From: Nocardia abscessus
GTDB lineage: Bacteria > Actinomycetota > Actinomycetes > Mycobacteriales > Mycobacteriaceae
DNA: 64,000 nucleotides
Assembly: GCF_015477775.1 (NCBI RefSeq)
Contig: NZ_JADLQO010000007.1
Location: forward strand, 293,303 to 357,302
Reading direction: 5' to 3'
Made by a program: the position numbers and the translations under genes. Below the pieces are notes generated by a model. That model was given only the letters and a program-made list of their open reading frames with translations, made no database searches and was not told the origin of the DNA. Numbering within the stretch: the stretch's first letter is position 1; each line of letters begins with the position of its first letter. Positions 61,010-64,000 of this stretch are shown piece by piece.

Positions 61010-63979
61010 TCAGGCTGCGCGGTTCTCGAGCATCACCTCCTCCTGCGCATCGGCATCGGTGTCGCGTTCGCCGCGGGGGGCCGTGGCTGTCTCGGGATCG
61101 TGGGGGTCGGTGAGCGGGGGTCGCGGTGCAGCAGCGTCGATTTCAATGTCGGTGTCGCCGTCGTTATCGGCGAGTTCGCCGGGATTGGTGGTGATGAGCG
61201 CATTTTCGGCGGGCGAGGCGAGAGACCCGAACACCGCCCGGTCGATGCCGGTGACCGCGAGCAACCCCGATCCCCGTGCCGCGGAGAGTAGGAACTGTTT
61301 CTCGCCCTCGGAGAGCTGGAATGCGGTAGCGACCTCGTCGATGGCCTGAGGTGCCTGCCGTAGCAGGATTTGGGTCGCAGCGTTGGACACGATCGCGCGC
61401 CCCAGCTCCGTCGACAGCACATCAGCGCAATCCTGTGTCGCGACGGTGAGCCCGGCCCAATGCTTGCGGAATGACTTGGCTGCCCGGAACAGGAATTGTG
61501 CTCCTGCCTGCTCGCGCAGGAGCAGCCACGCCTCGTCCACGGTGACCATGCGGGGCCGCCGCTGTCCCGGATTCGACACCCGCCGCCACGTAGCATCCAA
61601 AACCAACAGATTGCCAATGGTTTTCAGCTCCTCGGGCAGCTCCCGTAGCGAAAACACGACTAATCCGCCCTCGGGCTCGGTGGTAGTCGGCCCGTCGATC
61701 ACGCTGGCATAGGCACCCTCGCCGACGTAGGGGTGCAGTCCGGCGGCCAGCTCGGCACCGGCGGCCGTGCCGAGTCGGGTGAGCTGATCACGCAGTCCGC
61801 TCAGCGTGGGCGCGGGCCGGGTCCAGGTGGCGGGGTCGTCGGTGATCCCGGCGTCGGTGTAGGTGGCTGCCAGCGCGGCGTCCAGGGCCGCCCGTTGCGC
61901 GGCGGTCTGGTTCCCCAGCAGCACCTGGATCAGGTTGTGCAGGAACAGCTTCCGTCGGGTGAGCGCATCGGCCGGGGCACTGCGGCGGCCGTCGGGCCGC
62001 ATGTGGACTTCCAGATCAAACGGGTTGAGCCGGACCCCGGGTGCGCCGAGGCGGATGTGGGTGCCGCCCACAGACTCGGCGAGGCGGCGGTATTCGTCTT
62101 CGGGGTCGATGACGACCTGCTCGATCCCGCGATAGAGGGCTCGTAGGATCTCGGTTTTGACCAGGTAGGACTTGCCCGCACCGCTGCGCCCGAGGACGAC
62201 GAGGTTGTGGTTGTGGGCCTCAGGCCCGAACCGGTCCACGAACAACAACCCCGACGCGGCGTCGCGGCCGTAGAGGACGCCCTGGGGTCGGGCGGCCTGA
62301 GCGGGGTCGGCGGCAGGGAGTTGGGGTGAGTCGAAGGGGAATGCCGCGGCGAGGGCGGTGGTGTCGAAGGTCCGCTGGACCCGGATCAGGTCGAGCCCGA
62401 GGGGCAACGTGGTCACCCAGGCTTGAGCTGCCCGGTAGGACAGGGTGCAGGTGTCCACGAGCAGGCTCGCCGCCAGAGCGCGGACAGCGGCGACCTCTTC
62501 GGTCAGTCCGGTCTCCGTCTCGGCGTGCACGGTCAGATACACCCCGACCCGGAACAACCGGGCTTCGGCGCGTGCGACGCGGGCTGAGAGGTCGGCGGCG
62601 TCTTCGACGGCGACGTCGATCTGTGGGTCGGTCAGGCGGCCCCGGCCGAGATCGTGCATGCGGGAGGATTCGAGGCGGGCCTGCTGGCGGCGCAGCCGGG
62701 TGGCGGCAGTGGCCGGGTCGATCGGCTCGACGTGCACGGCGACCTCGACACGGCCTGGGTGCGTGAGCAGCGGTGCGAGCCAGCCGGCCGTGACCTCGCG
62801 CGGGTAGCCGGTGACCGCGAGGGTCGCACTCCAGTCGGAGCCGATCTCGAGATGGCGGGTGCCGATGGTGAGGGACTCGGGTGCGAACCGGTCGAGGCCC
62901 TCGGCGAACGGATCCGGTGATCGGCTGTCGGGGTCGGTAGTGATGACCGTGTCTGTGGCGGCGATGTCGGCGGCGGCGGACACCACGCTCTCTGGGTTGG
63001 TGCAGCTGGCCAGCACGGCGGTGGCGGCGTCGTTGTCGAGGGCGGTCACCGAGATGCCGAGGGGGGAAAGGACGTCGGCGGCCTCGGTCATCCGGCCCAG
63101 CAACCGGGACTCGGCCGCCCGCCGCGCACCATCCGACAGCACCCGTCCCGCGCGTCTGCGGCCGGGCAAGCGAGCCCGCAGTCCGGTCGCGGTCAGGGGC
63201 TGGGTTTGTTCGCGCCAGATCAGCAGTACCTGCCGGTGCACCGGGTCCTCGCGGGCAGCCAGTTCGGTGAGGTGATCGGCGTGGTCGAGGGCTGCCGCGG
63301 CGAGGTCGGTTGACATCTGGGCGGCGGCGGCGTGCAGGCCGGTGATGTGCTCGGTCAGGTCCAGGCGTGCCGAGCGGATGAGGATTTGCACGGGTTGGCG
63401 CAGAGTGTGTAGCCAGCCCGCGAGTTGGCCGACGAGGCTGTCCTGTTCGGTCGGGGTCCGCAGCGAGAGGTTGAGGGTGCCTGCGACAGCGATGGCGGCG
63501 AGGCCGTCGGCGCCGAGGTCGATCACCCCGACACCACCACTGCCGCTGGCGGTGACCGATTCCGGCAGTCGAGCCGCCTGCGTTGTCAACGCTGCCGGGG
63601 AGGGCATGCGGGGCCGGGTGGTGGTGGCACGGCGGGAGATCCACTTCGGGGCCGCCTGAACGCGAGTGCGGACGAGGTGGCGTGGGCGGAGGCGGTGACG
63701 GATGGCGGCCACGAGCAGCAGGTCGGCCGACAAGCCGTCGCGGCGGGTGAGCACCGCGACCGCGACGACGACGAACACCAGGGCAGCGGCGACGGCGAAC
63801 ACCGACAGAGGCAGCAGGGATCGGGTCGCCGCCCAGGTCGAATACAGCAGTACGGCGGTGGTGGCGAGGACAACGAGCTGGCGGGCGGTGAAGGGCCCCA
63901 GCAGCCGGTCGGAGCGGTCGACGTCGGCGGGGATACGAAATGCATAGGACCCGTTCGTCCGGGTCTCGTGGTAGCTCAT
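61010..63979 (-). CDS. PrgI-VirB4-type conjugation ATPase
   Basis: A 989-residue protein. Two membrane helices near 33-52 and 54-77 form the PrgI-like N-terminal domain, followed by a long central region and a VirB4/TraC-type ATPase. Walker A is GRSGAGKS at 597-604 and Walker B MVTVDEAWLL; DPEDEYRRLAESVGG after Walker A is family-typical. This SCO6880-like fusion powers type IV secretion in conjugative elements of actinobacteria and works at the inner membrane. A TGA seven bases before ATG 63979 may be the stop of the preceding transfer gene, implying coupling. The last 60 residues are acidic and disordered. Confidence 0.9.
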   Translation of the reverse strand: MSYHETRTNGSYAFRIPADVDRSDRLLGPFTARQLVVLATTAVLLYSTWAATRSLLPLSVFAVAAALVFVVVAVAVLTRRDGLSADLLLVAAIRHRLRPRHLVRTRVQAAPKWISRRATTTRPRMPSPAALTTQAARLPESVTASGSGGVGVIDLGADGLAAIAVAGTLNLSLRTPTEQDSLVGQLAGWLHTLRQPVQILIRSARLDLTEHITGLHAAAAQMSTDLAAAALDHADHLTELAAREDPVHRQVLLIWREQTQPLTATGLRARLPGRRRAGRVLSDGARRAAESRLLGRMTEAADVLSPLGISVTALDNDAATAVLASCTNPESVVSAAADIAATDTVITTDPDSRSPDPFAEGLDRFAPESLTIGTRHLEIGSDWSATLAVTGYPREVTAGWLAPLLTHPGRVEVAVHVEPIDPATAATRLRRQQARLESSRMHDLGRGRLTDPQIDVAVEDAADLSARVARAEARLFRVGVYLTVHAETETGLTEEVAAVRALAASLLVDTCTLSYRAAQAWVTTLPLGLDLIRVQRTFDTTALAAAFPFDSPQLPAADPAQAARPQGVLYGRDAASGLLFVDRFGPEAHNHNLVVLGRSGAGKSYLVKTEILRALYRGIEQVVIDPEDEYRRLAESVGGTHIRLGAPGVRLNPFDLEVHMRPDGRRSAPADALTRRKLFLHNLIQVLLGNQTAAQRAALDAALAATYTDAGITDDPATWTRPAPTLSGLRDQLTRLGTAAGAELAAGLHPYVGEGAYASVIDGPTTTEPEGGLVVFSLRELPEELKTIGNLLVLDATWRRVSNPGQRRPRMVTVDEAWLLLREQAGAQFLFRAAKSFRKHWAGLTVATQDCADVLSTELGRAIVSNAATQILLRQAPQAIDEVATAFQLSEGEKQFLLSAARGSGLLAVTGIDRAVFGSLASPAENALITTNPGELADNDGDTDIEIDAAAPRPPLTDPHDPETATAPRGERDTDADAQEEVMLENRAA

Positions 63980-64000
63980 TGGTAGTCACGCATCCTTTTC

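Larger units (their letters stand above)
59035..64000. mobile_element. Left part of an integrative conjugative element in tRNA-Pro
   Basis: The order tRNA-Pro, integrase reading toward the tRNA, overlapping excisionase, then a conjugation ATPase is the pSAM2-like layout of actinobacterial integrative elements. The left attachment site should be the 3' half of the tRNA. The element continues past 64000, so its right end, replication and other transfer genes are not visible. A VirB4-type ATPase rather than an FtsK-like TraB suggests a type IV secretion mode of transfer. Confidence 0.75.

Noticed and set aside
1..64000. CRISPR arrays, insertion sequences and rRNA genes
   Set aside because: I looked for regularly spaced repeats, transposase motifs and rRNA-like sequence and saw none.

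Overview
The window is high-GC actinobacterial DNA with dense short operons, frequent GTG/TTG starts and ATGA stop-start overlaps. A KasA/KasB-type ketosynthase, an Rv2629-like protein, secreted lipases and esterases, an AlkB alkane hydroxylase and many TetR/GlxA regulators point to a mycolic-acid-bearing genus; Nocardia or a close relative is my best guess. This is inferred from gene content only, since no rRNA is present.

Layout. 1-16.3 kb is mixed accessory and housekeeping material: a partial DapA-like aldolase with a divergent LysR gene, an EthD protein, an MFS transporter, a large membrane protein with a periplasmic binding domain, an Rv2629-like protein, a PAS-ANTAR regulator, a glycosyltransferase, an S1-domain protein, a fused FAD monooxygenase/ferredoxin-reductase with a divergent TetR gene and a long palindrome, and a secreted carboxylesterase. 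16.8-25.5 kb is a lipid biosynthetic locus: a fatty acyl-AMP ligase, a free ACP and a KS-AT-ACP-alpha-oxoamine synthase megaenzyme on the minus strand, divergent from a MarR regulator and a DHA2 exporter, with two palindromes in the shared promoter. 26.0-28.1 kb encodes a PIN-like protein and a subtilisin. 28.4-36.5 kb is a second biosynthetic locus on the minus strand: SDR, acyl-CoA-dehydrogenase-like flavoenzyme, acyltransferase-3, terminator, isonitrile synthase, Fe/2-oxoglutarate oxygenase, WxWxIP flavin halogenase and a GlxA/AraC regulator. 36.9-46.4 kb carries an antiporter, a HAD phosphatase, a second GlxA regulator, a KasA-like synthase, an ArsR/SRPBCC pair, a TetR gene, a secreted lipase and AlkB. 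46.5-53.8 kb is an aromatic-degradation locus (TetR; hydrolase, extradiol dioxygenase and flavin hydroxylase in one overlapping operon; divergent amidohydrolase) followed by a lactonase-like MBL enzyme and an exported SnoaL-like protein. 55.0-58.8 kb has a GNAT/SDR pair, a P450 lacking the ExxR arginine and an NmrA-type pseudogene. From 59.0 kb a tRNA-Pro marks the left end of an integrated conjugative element (integrase, excisionase, PrgI-VirB4 ATPase) that runs off the right edge.

How the genes work together. In the lipid locus the ligase should load a fatty acid on the free ACP, the KS-AT-ACP part extends it once with malonate, and the oxoamine synthase releases it by condensation with an amino acid; by analogy with RedN/PigH of prodiginine assembly the product could be an alkyl-hydroxypyrrole or an aminoketone lipid. 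The second locus should make a vinyl or alkyl isonitrile from Tyr or Trp, with a flavin halogenase available for chlorination. In the degradation locus, the same palindrome (AACTGAT-N6-ATCAGTT) sits before the TetR gene and between the two divergent catabolic transcripts, which links the regulator to its targets.
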